From a cyanobiont of Ornithocercus magnificus (lineage in GTDB: Bacteria > Cyanobacteriota > Cyanobacteriia > PCC-6307 > Cyanobiaceae): DNA of 64,000 bases. The notes beneath the pieces are model-generated. The model was not told where the DNA came from and ran no database searches. It saw only the letters and a program-made list of their open reading frames with translations. The stretch covers positions 1,364,001 to 1,428,000 of the forward strand of contig BIMP01000001.1 in assembly GCA_007996965.1 (NCBI GenBank). The letters run 5' to 3'. This document shows, piece after piece, positions 30,763 to 39,957 of this stretch; the first letter of the stretch is position 1, and each line of letters opens with the position of its first letter. The translations under genes and the position numbers were made by a program.

Positions 30763-31257
30763 CTAAGTTGGTGTTTGCATGCCCTGAATCAAAAAGTCAA
30801 AGTAGGGTGCTGTGATAAGTTGCTGTTGCTCAGACAGTAAAACAAGCGAGGCAGCCTTCATTGCTTTCATCGCTTCGACCATACCTTGCATAGGTACGCC
30901 TAGGCTATTATACATTTCGCGGGCGCCGATTAAGCCAATCATCTGAATTATCTCAGTGCTGCCAGCGAGCACTCCATATGTGACAAGACGTAGGTACCAA
31001 CTGTAATCGCGCAGACACTGTGCCCGTTGACGCTGACCGTAGGCATTACCTCCGGGTGCGACATATTCCGGTCGGCGACGGAAAAGCTGCTTAGCTGACT
31101 CATCTATGATCTTCTTCTCATTGTCTGTAAGCATGCGCACGATTGACAATCGTGTTGCTCCCTGAGCCAAGTAGCTTACCATTGTAATAAGTTCACCACT
31201 ACTGGGATAACGAAGCTCATCATCGGCCTGTAGAATTAGATCGCGGACAACACTCAT
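30763..31257 (-). CDS. apcD: Allophycocyanin-B alpha-type subunit
   Basis: A phycobilisome core subunit that acts as a terminal energy emitter, favouring transfer to photosystem I. Its 164 residues include the chromophore cysteine Cys81 in the AQCLRDYSWYLRL segment, NAYGQRQ just before it, and VTYGVLAGSTEII after. ApcD rather than ApcA is chosen from the N-terminal MSVVRDLILQADDELRYPSS, which matches the ApcD form (ILQADDELRYP). It stands alone, away from apcABC, as is usual for apcD. Its presence excludes a phycobilisome-less Prochlorococcus. Confidence 0.93.
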   Translation of the reverse strand: MSVVRDLILQADDELRYPSSGELITMVSYLAQGATRLSIVRMLTDNEKKIIDESAKQLFRRRPEYVAPGGNAYGQRQRAQCLRDYSWYLRLVTYGVLAGSTEIIQMIGLIGAREMYNSLGVPMQGMVEAMKAMKAASLVLLSEQQQLITAPYFDFLIQGMQTPT

Positions 31258-31279
31258 GATCTCAGAGAAGCTAATAGCG

Positions 31280-31285
31280 ATTATA
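31280..31285 (-). promoter_or_regulatory. Candidate -10 box for apcD
   Basis: A TATAAT hexamer on the minus strand, ending about 22 bases before the apcD ATG, in an AT-rich region. No good -35 box lies at 16-18 bases, which is common for cyanobacterial light-harvesting genes. Predicted by eye only. Confidence 0.35.
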
Positions 31286-31729
31286 AAAGAATTTGAGACT
31301 TTCCTCTGGAGTTTTTAAGCCTTGCACGCATCTCCTCTCTCCTTCATCGCTCTGAGATAGGGTCTTAACTGGCTGCAGTGAGAAAGCCACTTAATCTTGG
31401 TAGGAAAAATCTGGATGCTACCAAGATCTGAGAAAAATCCCAAAGGTTTCTTTCTAGAGTCTTTCTGTGAACTTTTGACTTTGCTACTAGCATCTTAATG
31501 GCATATCTTAGGCTAGCTACTATTCAAGTCTAAGTGCTTAGACTAGGTATGCGAATGCTCTTTGTTACTAGTTCTCCATATGAACTTGTTAAGCAGCTAG
31601 CATAGCCCAGTTTACAAAATAACAGTTTGCGCTGAAAGACTTTTCTAAGAGACTGAAGTATTTTGTATGATTATTTGTTTTAGAAATCTAAACCATTATT
31701 GTATGCAGCTTATCTTAAATCTCCATTAG
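31286..31729. other. Gene-free spacer between pheT and apcD
   Basis: About 440 bases downstream of pheT and upstream of apcD. No tRNA, no recognised protein and no strong hairpin. An 18-codon frame at 31549 begins like a glycosyltransferase start but stops at once. Confidence 0.4.
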
Positions 31730-34180
31730 TTAGCTGCGTGGCTCTGCTCTAAAATGTTGTACTAGTGCCTCGCGAATCTTTTGCTGAATAGGTAACACCT
31801 GGGCATCGGTTAGTGTGCCAGATCCACGAAAACGAAGTCGGTAGGATTGGCTACAGTGACCTGCCTTCAGGTTATCGCTCTCAAAATGGTCAACTAGTTC
31901 CACGTTCTCAAGAAGAGGCTTTCCTGCTCTGCAGATAACCTGGAGCACATCTCCACTAGCAGTATTAGTAGGTACTAGCACAGCAAGATCACGGTCTATT
32001 GATGGCACTGTCGGATACGGCTGAAATACAGGGATCCGGCGATTGCCTCGTGTAGATGCCGTCAGTATTGAATTGAGGCCAAGCTGGAATAGATAGGTTT
32101 CTCTAGGAAGAACCAGATCTTCAGCATAGCTAGGATGAAGTTGCCCGAAGTGCCCACAAACCTGCCCCTCTAGGAATAGTTCAGCGCAACGGCCTGGATG
32201 TAGCAGAGGCGGAGGTGATAGATAGGGACGATCACTGACATCGAGCTTAAGACCAGCCAAGGAGCGCCCAACAAGAGCACGGGCTTCGAAATAACTTAGT
32301 AACTTTAGCTTGCCGCTTCGGCTCCATCGCTCAAGGACTCGTTCACCGCTAATGACTCCAGCAAGTACAGAGTTTTGCCGGATATCATCTGAACTGCCCG
32401 AAAATAAATTGCCAATCTCAAAGATCCAGCAGCCAGATTGGAAAGACCTAAAGTTGCTCTGACACACGCGTAGGTGCTCTTCGTGCAGATCGTTGCGGAG
32501 ATAACCATACTCAGTTAACAAAGGGTTTGAAAGGGGAACCCGATGGTTATCATCTAGGGGTGGGCCCACTAGAGATAGTGTTGAGATCTCCTGAAAGCCA
32601 CTAATAGCAAGAAGTTTACGAAGTTCTCGCTCAGCCTTTTGGCGGGGGTTAAGGCCACCTGGGCCGAGGGTTTTCGGGAGCTTTGCCTCGAAAAGGTTGT
32701 AGCCGACAAGTCGAGCGACCTCCTCAACTAGATCAATCTCACGAAGAAGATCACAACGGCGTGAGTGAGGGATGCTGACCTGCCATCCTTCTCTAGTGCT
32801 ATCAAGAGTACAGCCTAGGGCAACTAGACAGCGCTCAATCTCATCGTCTTTTAGGCTCCGTGGCGTGCCATTGTCTACTAGTAAGCCAAGTGTGCGGTGG
32901 ATCGCCTGGCGCCTTAAAGAGATCGGTGGGAAACTCTCTTCCAAACGGCCATGAACCCAGCGGCCACTAGTGGTAGAACCAAGTATTTCTTGTAGGAGCG
33001 TTGCAGCACGGGCAGAAGATGACAGTGTTATGCCTCGTGGTAGCCCTTTCTCGAAACGAGTACTAGCATCGGTTCTTAGGCCAGTGGAGCGAGCAGTACG
33101 CCGGACAGCAGCTGGGGTAAATAGCGCTGCCTCAAGCCAGATTCTACAAGTAGACTCAGTTACGCGGCTGTCCATTGAGCCCATTACGCCTGCTAGAGCA
33201 ATCGGACGATCATGGCAGGTCACCACCTGCACTTCGCAGTTGAGCATGCGTTCGCATCCATCTATTCCTTTGAAGTACTCTCCGTCATGCGCCTGACGCA
33301 GATTAAAGTCAGCTGCTGAGATAGGACAGTCGGCAAGGCGCTCTAGCGCGTCGGCATCAAAAGCATGAAGTGGCTGGCTCTGCTCAAGCATCACTAGGTT
33401 GGTGACGTCAACAGCCACGTTGACCGATTTAATTCCTGAATGCTGTAGTCGTTGCTGTATCCAGGCAGGAGAAACTTGACCTAGGGTTTGCCCTGTTGGC
33501 GCCTCAATTAGTGAGAGACTGTAAAGTTCCCCACTAGGTGGTCTATTGAGTACTGTTTTTGGGAAATCATCAAAGGGTGGATTGAGCTCAAGACTCGGAA
33601 GGCTCGTCGGTTGATTTGTAAGAGCTGCAACCTCCCGAGCAACACCAATCATTGATAGGCCATCAGGTCTGTTAGCTGTGATTGCTAGTTTGAGTATGGT
33701 ATCATCCAGGCCTAGCAGAGGACCTACCTTATCACCAGGACGTAAGGCTTGAATAGTAAGATTATCTAGAATCGCAATGCCGTCAGACTGGTCTGCTATA
33801 CTAAGTTCAGTAAGAGAACAAATCATACCCTCGCTAACCACCCCCCGCAAAATAGCTGGACGAATAACGAGATTTACAGCAGGCAAGCTACAGCCAGCAA
33901 GAGCAACAGGAACATAGATACCGGTTCTAACATTAGGAGCACCACAAACTACTTGCAGAGGAGTCTCAGTACCCACATCCACAGAGCAGATGCTGAGCCT
34001 ATCGGCTTCTGGGTGCTGCTTGTTCGATAAGATATAACCCACGACAACGCCTTCAGCATAACGGCGCAGATCATCAATCTCCTCAACCTCGAAGCCTGCC
34101 ATAGAAAGCTGTTCAGCAAGCTCCTCAGGACCAGTCTCGACACGCACAAGATCACGGAGCCAGGAGAGGGAGATCCGCAT
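31730..34180 (-). CDS. pheT: Phenylalanyl-tRNA synthetase beta subunit
   Basis: Beta chain of the alpha2-beta2 PheRS, holding the editing and tRNA-binding domains. From the ATG at 34180 it has 816 residues. They include the start MRISLSWLRDLV, an OB-fold tRNA-binding domain (NVRTGIYVPVALAG), the B3/B4 editing region (VAVDVTNLVMLEQSQPLHAFD), the B5 DNA-binding-like domain, a catalytic-like core and the C-terminal anticodon-binding domain (FQPYPTVPSIDRDLAVLV, RLRF). The frame runs to 34243, but the upstream residues are not conserved-looking. pheS is not in the window. Confidence 0.96.
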   Translation of the reverse strand: MRISLSWLRDLVRVETGPEELAEQLSMAGFEVEEIDDLRRYAEGVVVGYILSNKQHPEADRLSICSVDVGTETPLQVVCGAPNVRTGIYVPVALAGCSLPAVNLVIRPAILRGVVSEGMICSLTELSIADQSDGIAILDNLTIQALRPGDKVGPLLGLDDTILKLAITANRPDGLSMIGVAREVAALTNQPTSLPSLELNPPFDDFPKTVLNRPPSGELYSLSLIEAPTGQTLGQVSPAWIQQRLQHSGIKSVNVAVDVTNLVMLEQSQPLHAFDADALERLADCPISAADFNLRQAHDGEYFKGIDGCERMLNCEVQVVTCHDRPIALAGVMGSMDSRVTESTCRIWLEAALFTPAAVRRTARSTGLRTDASTRFEKGLPRGITLSSSARAATLLQEILGSTTSGRWVHGRLEESFPPISLRRQAIHRTLGLLVDNGTPRSLKDDEIERCLVALGCTLDSTREGWQVSIPHSRRCDLLREIDLVEEVARLVGYNLFEAKLPKTLGPGGLNPRQKAERELRKLLAISGFQEISTLSLVGPPLDDNHRVPLSNPLLTEYGYLRNDLHEEHLRVCQSNFRSFQSGCWIFEIGNLFSGSSDDIRQNSVLAGVISGERVLERWSRSGKLKLLSYFEARALVGRSLAGLKLDVSDRPYLSPPPLLHPGRCAELFLEGQVCGHFGQLHPSYAEDLVLPRETYLFQLGLNSILTASTRGNRRIPVFQPYPTVPSIDRDLAVLVPTNTASGDVLQVICRAGKPLLENVELVDHFESDNLKAGHCSQSYRLRFRGSGTLTDAQVLPIQQKIREALVQHFRAEPRS

Positions 34181-34321
34181 AAGATTGCCAGAAGCAGCCA
34201 CAGAATCTAGTGGCCCCGAGGGGATAATCCTCGTGAAAGGCATAGCTTGCTATGCTGAGGTCTAAACTTGCTACAGTTAAGGTCTGTATGATTCGCCCTA
34301 CCACAGCGGCATAGTGCCTCT

Positions 34322-34518
34322 ATAGTTAAGGACAAGGGCGTCCGGATCGAAAGCCACTCTTGAGTGCACAGAATGCTGATCCAAATCCTGTAAAGCGCTC
34401 TCCTAGTAGCTCCCGCTACTAACCACCGAAAAAACGCCGAAACACTGTTGAGAGGATGGAAATCAAAAAATTCTACTCTCAATGCAGCCGGCCAACTCGC
34501 TATAAAGAGATCAAGTGA
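34322..34518 (+). pseudogene. rpmG: Decayed ribosomal protein L33 gene
   Basis: Pieces of L33 can be read in order in three frames over 197 bases, the length of an intact rpmG. They are VKDKGVRI from 34325, where the start ATG is now ATA (34322); TLECTEC from 34356, followed by an in-frame TGA; VKRSPSSSRY from 34390; TTEK from 34422; and RRNTVERMEIKKF running to YKEIK and a TGA at 34516. At least four frameshifts, one stop and start loss make it non-functional. One zinc cysteine is also replaced (FYSQC instead of FCxxC). It lies 42 bases upstream of intact rpsR, the usual picocyanobacterial order. Confidence 0.88.
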
Positions 34519-34560
34519 GACCGAGGCCCTTGCTAACTCACCGACTGTTTTTGATCTATG

Positions 34561-34779
34561 TCTAGCTCCTTTTTCAAGAAGCGCCTATCTCCAATCAGAC
34601 CTGGAGACCCGATTGACTACAAGGATGTTGAACTTCTCAAGAAGTTCATCACTGAACGAGGGAAAATTCTCCCCCGCCGGCTTACTGGTCTTACCGCAAA
34701 GCAGCAGCGTGACTTAACTAATGCTGTGAAACGTGCCCGTATTGTGGCTCTGCTCCCATTTGTCAATCCCGAGGGTTAA
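34561..34779 (+). CDS. rpsR: 30S ribosomal protein S18
   Basis: Binds S6 and 16S rRNA in the platform of the small subunit. The core is intact: [20 protein letters not shown], then [20 protein letters not shown] and ARIVALLPF. The ATG reads in a frame opening at 34558, giving about 72 residues, the usual length. The stop TAA shares a base with the probable ATT start of the next gene. The upstream partner rpmG is a pseudogene, so rpsR must now be driven from within or before that remnant. Confidence 0.95.
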   Translation, partial: SSSFFKKRLSPIRPGDPIDYKDVELLKKFITERGKILPRRLTGLTAKQQRDLTNAVKRARIVALLPFVNPEG

Positions 34780-36824
34780 TTCAGACTCTGACTGCTCAGC
34801 ATCTTATCACCGGTGACTTAATTGGCGTCCAAGATGGACGTGGCTCAAAGCTTGGAGTTGTAATCTCCGTTCATGGCAGCAGGATCCGATTAAACCTTGG
34901 CTATGAGGGTCGGTTGCAGGTCTTGCCTCTCCGTCAGATTACTCGACTAGCTTCTGTCAACAATGCGCAGTGCCCTCGCCGTATTAGCGACCCACCTTGG
35001 AATCTAGTTAGGGAAAATCTTGAACTACTGCACTCCTCACATAAATCTCGTAAGCAACTCTGGTCCCTGCTGTGCGAAAGTGGTGAGGAGTTAGATCTTC
35101 AGACCTTTGTCGGACTTCTTTACGGACGAGAAGATCACGATGTCATAGCTGCGGCCTGGCTGGAACTTGTCAATAAACCAACTATGTTTCGCATTCGGCA
35201 GGATCGTGTTTCGGCAAGGCCACTGAATGATCTACGGCGATTACAAAAGGAGCGTCGACGCCGGAAGGCAAGTGAAAGACTCGAGAAGGCATGGATGCAT
35301 CTACTGACAGCACCTAGCACGAGGACAGAGTCAAGTACGAATCCTGTATTGCTTGAGCGTTTGGATAAACTTAGGGAAATTGCTTCAGGGCAAGCTGGAC
35401 CTGAGTCTCTCGCACCCGAACTGTGCAAAAGCTTGATGCGAGCTGGAATCGCTGTCGAACGCAATGAGTTGCGTCAGTTTCTCCACAGATGCGGCTGTTG
35501 GGGTGTCCATCAGTTGCCATCATTAGAGGGCAGCAGTTGGTCCCAAGGTTTTGGTGAAGATATCCTTTTAGAGTGTCGGACAATTCTTGAGCAATGTGAC
35601 TCGGAGCACGATAGTGACAAGAGTCGTCTCGATATGACAAGTCAGCGCTGTGTCACCATCGATGATGCTGATACCTACGAGATTGATGATGCAATTGGTC
35701 TTGAAACACGGGCAGATGGATGCCAACGCATTTGGATTCATATTGCAGATCCAGGTCGTTTAGTCCTGGTTGGATCCCTGTTGGACCTTGAGGCACAACG
35801 TCGTGCTAGCAGCCTCTATCTGACTACTGGAAGTTTACCAATGTTTCCCGAGGAGCTAAGCAGCGGCCCCTTCAGCTTACGGGCAGGCCGAAGGTCAGCA
35901 GCGTGGAGCACTTGGGTAGAGCTTGACAGCGAAGGAGATATAGCTGACTTTGGCATACTGCGTACCTGGGTCTGCCCAACCTATAGGCTTAGCTACGATG
36001 ACGCCGATGAGCTTATCGAGCTAGCACCTCCGGAAGATAAAGACCTAGCTGAGCTGGATCAATTACTGGCTCAGCGCCGACAGTGGCGACAGCAGCACGG
36101 GGGTTTATTGATGGAGCTGCCTGAAGGGCGTCTTCGCCAGCATGATGGCAGCCTAGAGGTTGTAATTACGGAACCAGGAGCTTCCAGAAGGCTGGTAGCT
36201 GAGGCGATGATTCTTGCTGGGGCTATCGCTGCGCGGTTCGGATACCAAGAAGGTTTAGCACTTCCATACCGTGGTCAGCCTAAGGCTGAACTGCCAACCA
36301 CATCAGAGTTACAGTGCTTGCCTAGAGGAGCAGTTCGCTTCGCTGCTATAAGACGATGTCTCAGCCGCGGTGTTACGGGGCCAGTTCCCATGATGCACTT
36401 CAGTCTAGGGTTATCTGCCTATGCTCAGGTTACTTCACCTATCCGTCGTTACAGTGACCTCATGGCTCAGCGACAGATCGCTGCGCGACTTGAAGGAGAG
36501 CCGGAACTAGACCCACATGAGCTTCAGCAGCAGATCGACACGATCAACTTATCCTTGCGTGAGGGAATCGCCATTACCCGCGAAGATCAGCGTCACTGGC
36601 AGCAGGTTTGGTTTGCGGACCGAAGTCAGAGTAGCTGGTCTGGGATCTTTCTGCGCTGGCTTCGCTCACAAGATCAACTTGGGCTAGTCAGGATTGAGTC
36701 TTTAGCCATGGACCTGCCAGCAATATGCCCCACTACATCACAACCCGGTTTTAACCTAAGGATTCACGTCAGACAAGCCAACCCATTACTAGACCAGCTA
36801 CAGCTGACGGCGACATCTATATAA
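34779..36824 (+). CDS. RNase II/R-type exoribonuclease (RNB domain)
   Basis: A 3'-5' exoribonuclease with an active-looking catalytic block: TIDDADTYEIDDAIGLE, then RIWIHIADPGRLV, and SPIRRYSDLMAQRQ near the C terminus. No ATG, GTG or TTG fits the N terminus: homologous-looking coding continues upstream of the TTG at 34914 (residues GDLIGVQDGRGSKLGVVIS), back to the rpsR stop. I place the start at ATT 34779, overlapping TAA as TAATT, giving 681 residues; the safe minimum start is 34914. It lacks a clear S1 domain at the C terminus. Likely co-transcribed with rpsR. Confidence 0.85.
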   Translation: MQTLTAQHLITGDLIGVQDGRGSKLGVVISVHGSRIRLNLGYEGRLQVLPLRQITRLASVNNAQCPRRISDPPWNLVRENLELLHSSHKSRKQLWSLLCESGEELDLQTFVGLLYGREDHDVIAAAWLELVNKPTMFRIRQDRVSARPLNDLRRLQKERRRRKASERLEKAWMHLLTAPSTRTESSTNPVLLERLDKLREIASGQAGPESLAPELCKSLMRAGIAVERNELRQFLHRCGCWGVHQLPSLEGSSWSQGFGEDILLECRTILEQCDSEHDSDKSRLDMTSQRCVTIDDADTYEIDDAIGLETRADGCQRIWIHIADPGRLVLVGSLLDLEAQRRASSLYLTTGSLPMFPEELSSGPFSLRAGRRSAAWSTWVELDSEGDIADFGILRTWVCPTYRLSYDDADELIELAPPEDKDLAELDQLLAQRRQWRQQHGGLLMELPEGRLRQHDGSLEVVITEPGASRRLVAEAMILAGAIAARFGYQEGLALPYRGQPKAELPTTSELQCLPRGAVRFAAIRRCLSRGVTGPVPMMHFSLGLSAYAQVTSPIRRYSDLMAQRQIAARLEGEPELDPHELQQQIDTINLSLREGIAITREDQRHWQQVWFADRSQSSWSGIFLRWLRSQDQLGLVRIESLAMDLPAICPTTSQPGFNLRIHVRQANPLLDQLQLTATSI

Positions 36825-37237
36825 GAGCCTTACAACGTCAGCTATAAGACTCATATGGTCACATTATAGCCTTAATTTCTGGCATAGTGAGTGAGAAAAC
36901 GAGAGACTTCAGCCAGGATCTAATCAAGAACTGAGTAGTTACTGGAAAAAATCAGCGAGCGCCAGGCACTTTGACAAGAGAACTACTGTTTGCAAAGAAC
37001 AGATATAGCCAAGCTAAACTTGGTTGGCTATAGGCTATGTTCGAGGCGAGACTTTGTGTCAAGACTCAAGTGGTCTACAGGCTAGGCCTCTAAGTTGTCA
37101 GACCGCATCAGGGCTGTGCGGAAAGCATGCCATCATAAATTAAGGTGTATATCCCTAATCATTGTTTGGTAAGCATGACTAGCATGAGTTAGTAAAATCC
37201 AGCGTCGCGGGCATTTAGAGTCGTGGGTTTCTTCAAG
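36825..37237. other. Gene-free spacer upstream of metG
   Basis: About 410 bases holding the metG promoter and one hairpin (37004-37032). No tRNA, T-box-like leader or protein was recognised. Confidence 0.4.
37004..37032. repeat. 9-bp perfect inverted repeat between the RNase gene and metG
   Basis: TATAGCCAA and TTGGCTATA are separated by 11 bases; an alternative inner pairing CCAAG/CTTGG is possible. It lies 180 bases after the RNase stop and 200 bases before metG, without a T-run. It may be a terminator remnant, an operator or a leader hairpin. Confidence 0.35.
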
Positions 37238-38779
37238 ATGCCAATGCCCTACACTCTTACGACGCCGCTTTACTACGTCAATGACGGTCCACATCTAGGA
37301 AGTACCTACACTACGATTGCCTGTGATGCACTCGCTCGTTTCCAAAGGCTTGAAGGTCGCAGTGTGCGCTTCATCACAGGAGTCGACGAGCATGGTCAGA
37401 AGATTGAGCGCACAGCTGCTGCTGCATCACGAACACCGCAGCAGCATTGCGATCTGGTCGCCAGCAGTTACCAGGAGCAATGGCAGCATTGGGATATCAG
37501 TAACGACTGCTTTATACGCACAAGCAGCCTGCGGCATCGTCAGCTTGTCGAAACATTCTTCCAGCGAGTTGAGGCTGCTGGAGATATTAGACTAGGACAC
37601 CAGACTGGTTGGTACTGTGTAGGCTGTGAGGAGTTTAAGGACGAGCTTGCTGAAGTCTCTAGCCCTTGCTGCCCATTACATCATCGGCCACTAGAGTGGC
37701 GTGATGAGCAGAATATTTTCTTTCGTCTATCGCGGTATCAAAGAACAATTGAAGAGCTGGTTAATTCACCAGGGTTCGTGGCACCAGCAAGTCGCCAGCG
37801 TGAGATCAGCAATTTTGTCGCTCAGGGCTTGAGGGATTTTTCCATATCCCGCTTGAATGTTGCCTGGGGCATTCCCGTACCTGGCTATGCAGGACATACT
37901 TTTTATGTTTGGTTTGATGCGCTACTTGGTTACCTTAGTGCTCTGCTCGATGATGGTGGCACGATTGATCTAGACCGACTTACCGATGTGGGGTGGCCTG
38001 CATCCACACACATTATTGGCAAGGACATACTGCGATTTCATGCAGTCTACTGGCCAGCAATGCTTATGTCTGCAGGGTTGCAGCTTCCAAAACAGGTTTT
38101 CGGGCACGGATTTCTGACCCGAGAAGGTCAGAAGATGGGAAAATCACTTGGAAATGTTTTAGACCCTGGAGTTTTGCTCAAGAGATGTGGTAGGGATGCT
38201 GTGCGCTGGTATCTGCTGCGGGACATACAGTTTGGGGAGGACGGCGATTTCCAGCAGCGACGTTTCAGCAATCTGGTTAATAAAGATCTAGCCAACACTA
38301 TTGGCAACCTACTGAATCGAACGCTATCAATGGCTCATAAGTGGTTTGACGATCGTGTACCAACCACAAATGTTTCACCAGAGCATCCATTGGCACAAAG
38401 GGCAACAAACAGCATTGCTATAGTGCGTCGCTCAATGCCGGATCTCAGTTTTCACATTGCAGCAGAAGCCATTCTCCAGCTCGCAATTGATGCCAACGGG
38501 CACCTCAATGCCAAGGCTCCCTGGAAGTTGATAAGTCAGCCAGGTCAGGAACAAGTAGTTGCGCAAGACTTGTATGTCGTCCTTGAATCATGCCGGCTTG
38601 TCGGATACCTGCTGCAACCTCTACTTCCAGATCTCAGTAGGCGGATTCTTGCTCAGCTTCCTGCAACTGGTTATGAAAGTTGGCTAGAAAACCTTACTTG
38701 GGGATTGCTTCCTTGTAATGCTGTTTTACCTGAGCCGAGTCCCGTGATGCAACGGCTTGAGCTTGATGAGTGTTTGTGA
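37238..38779 (+). CDS. metG: Methionyl-tRNA synthetase
   Basis: Charges elongator and initiator tRNA-Met. From ATG 37238 it has 513 residues. YTLTTPLYYVNDGPHLGSTY carries the HIGH-type motif (HLGS), the zinc-binding knuckle has WYCVGCEEF and SPCCPLHH, and the KMSKS loop reads KMGKSLGN. It has no C-terminal dimerisation (tRNA-binding) domain, as in the short bacterial form. A GTG at 37223 could add five residues. The lptC gene starts within its last codons (10-base overlap). Confidence 0.96.
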   Translation: MPMPYTLTTPLYYVNDGPHLGSTYTTIACDALARFQRLEGRSVRFITGVDEHGQKIERTAAAASRTPQQHCDLVASSYQEQWQHWDISNDCFIRTSSLRHRQLVETFFQRVEAAGDIRLGHQTGWYCVGCEEFKDELAEVSSPCCPLHHRPLEWRDEQNIFFRLSRYQRTIEELVNSPGFVAPASRQREISNFVAQGLRDFSISRLNVAWGIPVPGYAGHTFYVWFDALLGYLSALLDDGGTIDLDRLTDVGWPASTHIIGKDILRFHAVYWPAMLMSAGLQLPKQVFGHGFLTREGQKMGKSLGNVLDPGVLLKRCGRDAVRWYLLRDIQFGEDGDFQQRRFSNLVNKDLANTIGNLLNRTLSMAHKWFDDRVPTTNVSPEHPLAQRATNSIAIVRRSMPDLSFHIAAEAILQLAIDANGHLNAKAPWKLISQPGQEQVVAQDLYVVLESCRLVGYLLQPLLPDLSRRILAQLPATGYESWLENLTWGLLPCNAVLPEPSPVMQRLELDECL

Positions 38780-39957
38780 GGAGTTTAGCGCTAACTACTT
38801 TCATAGCAGTTCTATCAGCTACTACAGGACTTTCCTCTTGCGATAAGCCTCAAAAAGTAAGTAATGAATCTCCACCATTCATCTTTCGCAGCCTTGAGCT
38901 CAGCCATAACAACTTTGGCGGACAGCGTTCCTGGGAACTTAGCAGCCCAGAAGCAAGGTACGAGCTTAACCGCCGGATTATGCGTAGCAGGAATCCCCGT
39001 GGCTTACTTTACAGTAACAGCAAACCATCCTACTCTATCAGCGCAGATAGCATGACAATAGTCAATGATGGTGAACTTATCTTGCTTGAGGGTCAAGTCA
39101 GGATACAGCAACTTAGAGGAAAAAAAATTACAATCCGCGGTGGTCAACTGCGCTGGATTCCTGGTAAAAACTTAATGCTTATTGAGCAGAGGCCTATTGC
39201 TACAGATAAGTTCTCTCGATTGGTTGCCAAGAGTGCCAGATTTTACCCAGAACAGCAAGAGCTAGAGTTCCTTGGACCAACTAAGATAGACCACTGGAGC
39301 ATGAATAAAACTGCAGATCAGGGTCAAAAATCAGATGTTGTCATATGGACCAATAACGGGAGTTGGAATTTGGCTAGTGGGAGCTTGAGTGCCTCTGGAC
39401 CTATCCGTATCCGTCATGGTGACAAAGATCAAGCTCATCTGCGATGGCTAGAGGCCAGTCAGCTAAGTGGTAACACAGTCGAAAGTTACATAGATCTAAC
39501 TGCGCCTGTGGTGGCTGTCATGCCTAAATATAAATCTTGGTTGGAAGCTGGTACTACCCGCTGGTGGTACCATAAGCAACACCTAACTACACCAGCAGCA
39601 TTTACAGCCAAGATTGGTGAAGCAACTGTAAAGGGTTACGGGTTTCACATAGGACTAAGAGAGACCACAGTAAAAGTACTTGCAGGATGCACAGTGCAGC
39701 GTTCTGGTGAACGTATACAGGCAAAATTCTGCAGCTGGAATTGGGCATCCGGGAAGATTTTGGCCAAAGGTGACGTCGAATTGCGTCGACACAGTAACAA
39801 CCAAGTCACCCAGGCACAGTCGTTGACAGGGTCAGCTGGTAGCTTAAAAAGATACGTTCAGCTCAATAGTAGTTTTGGTGGGCGTGTGAAGTCAAAGTTC
39901 ACGCTAGCCCGGAAAAAACTGTCACCTAAGCATCAAGCATCTCTAATTGGGTTCTAA
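38770..39957 (+). CDS. lptC: LptC-like lipopolysaccharide export protein
   Basis: Periplasmic bridge component of the LPS transport machine, 395 residues. The N terminus has a lipoprotein-type signal peptide: hydrophobic LALTTFIAVLSATTG, then LSSC with a candidate lipidation cysteine near 24. Repeating beta strands of the OstA/LptC fold follow (ITIRGGQLRWIPGKNLMLIE, AKSARFYPEQQELEFLG). The start is a GTG inside the metG 3' end, so translation is coupled to metG. The end overlaps the opposite-strand gene by 32 bases. Confidence 0.82.
   Translation: MFVRSLALTTFIAVLSATTGLSSCDKPQKVSNESPPFIFRSLELSHNNFGGQRSWELSSPEARYELNRRIMRSRNPRGLLYSNSKPSYSISADSMTIVNDGELILLEGQVRIQQLRGKKITIRGGQLRWIPGKNLMLIEQRPIATDKFSRLVAKSARFYPEQQELEFLGPTKIDHWSMNKTADQGQKSDVVIWTNNGSWNLASGSLSASGPIRIRHGDKDQAHLRWLEASQLSGNTVESYIDLTAPVVAVMPKYKSWLEAGTTRWWYHKQHLTTPAAFTAKIGEATVKGYGFHIGLRETTVKVLAGCTVQRSGERIQAKFCSWNWASGKILAKGDVELRRHSNNQVTQAQSLTGSAGSLKRYVQLNSSFGGRVKSKFTLARKKLSPKHQASLIGF

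Noticed and set aside
31549-31605. Short frame beginning MRMLFVTSSPYELVKQ, like the start of a glycosyltransferase
   Set aside because: Stops after 18 codons and no continuation was recognised in other frames; similarity could be chance.
34448-34717. 89-codon frame overlapping the rpmG remnant and rpsR
   Set aside because: Out of frame with rpsR and with most of the L33 pieces; explained by the pseudogene.
35031-35045. ACTCCTCACA-like motif reminiscent of the Yfr1 small RNA
   Set aside because: Lies inside the RNase coding sequence with no flanking hairpins, so not Yfr1.
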